Positions 7,230 through 8,747 of a DNA stretch of 8,747 nucleotides are shown in pieces. Numbering within the stretch: the first letter of the stretch is position 1; each line of letters opens with the position of its first letter. A program made the position numbers and the translations under genes. Where the stretch lies: contig JAGCIP010000197.1 of assembly GCA_017648525.1 (NCBI GenBank), positions 1 through 8,747 of the forward strand, in the 5' to 3' direction. The notes beneath the pieces were generated by a model, which did not search any database, was not told where the DNA came from, and worked only from the letters and a program-made list of their open reading frames with translations. The stretch is from Clostridia bacterium. GTDB taxonomy: Bacteria > Bacillota > Clostridia > Christensenellales > Borkfalkiaceae.

Positions 7230-8747
7230 TGGCAAAAATAAACTTATTAAGCAGTAAAATTTACAATAGAATTTCCGCTGGCGAAGTTATTGAAAGACCG
7301 TATTTTGTTGTTAAAGAGTTGCTTGAAAACTCTTTAGATGCAAACGCTACGGAAATTACTGTTCAAATTGAAAATGGTGGGCTTTCATTAATAGAAATTT
7401 CAGATAACGGCTCAGGCATTGAAAAATCTGAATTGAAGAAAGCAATTTTACCACATGCGACTAGCAAAATATCAACTATTAAAGATTTGGATAATATCAC
7501 TTCTTTGGGTTTTAGGGGTGAAGCCCTTGCGTCTATTGCGTCGGTTTCAAAACTCACCATACAATCCAAGCCCGCATCTCAAGAATTTGGCGGGGTAATT
7601 CAGGTTGAAGGCGGAGACGTTATTTCTCTTAATGATTGTGGTGTGTCAAGTGGCACGATAATTTCAGTTAAAAATTTATTTTTTAACGCTCCGGTTAGAG
7701 CGAAATTTTTACGTTCTGAACGCTCGGAAGAAAACGAAATTACAAATACCGTTGCGAGATTTATTTTGTCAAACCCTAACGTGTCTTTTAAGTATATTGC
7801 AGACGGCAAGGTTATTTATCAATCTTACGGCGAAGGACTAGAATCTGCAATGGCTTGCGTTTACGGTGTTGACGTGATAAATCAATGTTATAACGTTGAT
7901 GCAAATAAGCACGGAATTGAAATAAAGGGTTATTTAGGAAAAAGACACTTTACAAAAGGGAATAGGTCATATCAAACCATTTTCTTGAACAATAGATACG
8001 TTGTTAATCAAACGATTTTATCTGCTATATCAAACGCATATTCACCTTATTTAATGAAAAAACAATATCCGTTTTTTGTTTTGTCGATAAATATGCCTAC
8101 CGAATTAGTGGATGTTAACGTTCACCCTAATAAATTAGACGTTCGTTTTCAAAACAATCAAATTGTTTATGGGGCAATATACTCAACAATCACAAAAATA
8201 TTAGATGGCTCAAGCGAGACGTTGTCTATTGTTGTTGAAAAACAAAATAATAAGCAAAATACAGATGATACCGCTTGTGATTATGCCACACGTAATGGCG
8301 AAATTAGACATGCTAAGTTTAATAAAGACGAGCTCTTTTCGTTAAAGAAGTTTGACAAATTAGTGGTTAACGATAGCGGTGCAAAAGGTATTGATTTAAC
8401 TGAAATTAAAAAGGAAGATAAACCTGCAGTTGATATTTTTGCTGAGAATAAAGCCTTTTTGGAGAGTTTAGACAAAAAGAAAAAAGAACAACAATCGGTT
8501 GTTCAAAATGAAATCGAAATTAACAGGGAATTAAATTACGTTGGTCAAGTACTAAATACTTATTTAGTTTTTGACGACGGAATAGACCTTTATCTTGCCG
8601 ACCAACACGCCGCACACGAAAGAATTTTGTTTGATAAGTTAACAGAGTCATACAAAAAAGATGATTTAGTTACACAACCCTTGCTGTTACCGTTTATTTT
8701 AAACGTTAACAACTCTGAATTTGATTTTTTAACTAATAAGATTAACG
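7229..8747 (+). CDS. mutL: MutL, DNA mismatch repair endonuclease (3'-truncated by window edge)
   Basis: MutL couples MutS mismatch recognition to strand incision. I translated this frame by hand: it is open from the ATG at 7229 to the right edge (506 complete codons), probably 100-170 short of the full protein. The N-terminal GHKL ATPase has motif I with Glu30, Asn34 and Asp37 in 'ELLENSLDA', motif II DNGSGI (59-64), HATSKI (76-81) and GFRGEAL (94-100), then the second N-terminal domain ending with VNVHPNKLDVRF. A poorly conserved, charged linker covers about 330-440. The C-terminal dimerisation/endonuclease domain begins near 445 and has DQHAAHE (458-464), the metal-binding motif of nicking MutLs, so no MutH is needed. 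The last acidic residue of that motif is Asp469 rather than the usual Glu. QPLLLP (483-488) fits the MutL sliding-clamp motif Q-x2-L-x-P. The start overlaps the mutS stop by one base (TAATG). Confidence 0.97.
   Translation, partial: MAKINLLSSKIYNRISAGEVIERPYFVVKELLENSLDANATEITVQIENGGLSLIEISDNGSGIEKSELKKAILPHATSKISTIKDLDNITSLGFRGEALASIASVSKLTIQSKPASQEFGGVIQVEGGDVISLNDCGVSSGTIISVKNLFFNAPVRAKFLRSERSEENEITNTVARFILSNPNVSFKYIADGKVIYQSYGEGLESAMACVYGVDVINQCYNVDANKHGIEIKGYLGKRHFTKGNRSYQTIFLNNRYVVNQTILSAISNAYSPYLMKKQYPFFVLSINMPTELVDVNVHPNKLDVRFQNNQIVYGAIYSTITKILDGSSETLSIVVEKQNNKQNTDDTACDYATRNGEIRHAKFNKDELFSLKKFDKLVVNDSGAKGIDLTEIKKEDKPAVDIFAENKAFLESLDKKKKEQQSVVQNEIEINRELNYVGQVLNTYLVFDDGIDLYLADQHAAHERILFDKLTESYKKDDLVTQPLLLPFILNVNNSEFDFLTNKIN

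Noticed and set aside
1..8747. Search for a novel multi-gene system, CRISPR array, insertion sequence, tRNA/rRNA or riboswitch.
   Set aside because: The DNA is almost wholly occupied by five recognisable core genes. The only intergenic space over 20 bases is 3212-3298, which is accounted for by promoters.

Overview
The window is AT-rich chromosomal DNA densely packed with housekeeping genes, and it suggests a low-GC Gram-positive bacterium of the Firmicutes, probably Clostridia-like. Four things support this. miaB, mutS and mutL sit together in one operon. ThiI ends after its PP-loop domain with an 'EDCC' motif and has no rhodanese domain. MutL carries a DQHA-type endonuclease motif, as in organisms without MutH. 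The two clear Shine-Dalgarno sites (AGGTGA) match the usual bacterial 16S tail. I cannot name a genus. I see no mobile element, CRISPR array, tRNA or rRNA.

Layout: positions 2-1018 (+) are the 3' part of thiI (tRNA 4-thiouridine synthesis), cut by the left edge. It converges on, and overlaps by 6 bases, a class A penicillin-binding protein gene (1013-3211, -). A strong intrinsic terminator for thiI (1036-1067) lies inside the last codons of that PBP gene. A short AT-rich divergent intergenic region (3212-3298) holds a near-consensus promoter facing right. Then comes a rightward operon: miaB (3299-4636, tRNA ms2i6A methylthiotransferase), mutS (4647-7229, mismatch recognition ATPase) and mutL (7229 to the right edge, mismatch repair endonuclease, 3'-truncated). 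mutS and mutL are closely spaced or overlapping and each has an AGGTGA site 6 bases before its ATG.

How the genes fit together: MutS recognises mismatches and recruits MutL, whose nicking activity replaces the MutH/Dam system of E. coli. MiaB and ThiI both modify tRNA bases (A37 and U8). The PBP polymerises and cross-links peptidoglycan outside the membrane and is functionally unrelated.

I did not find a new multi-gene system; the genes are ordinary core genes. The most interesting signals are at sequence level. The tetramer GATC appears to be entirely absent from all 8.7 kb, and Asp codons before a C are always GAC. The excellent miaB promoter has its predicted start point on the miaB ATG itself, implying a leaderless mRNA. 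MutS and MutL each carry a substitution in a highly conserved motif.
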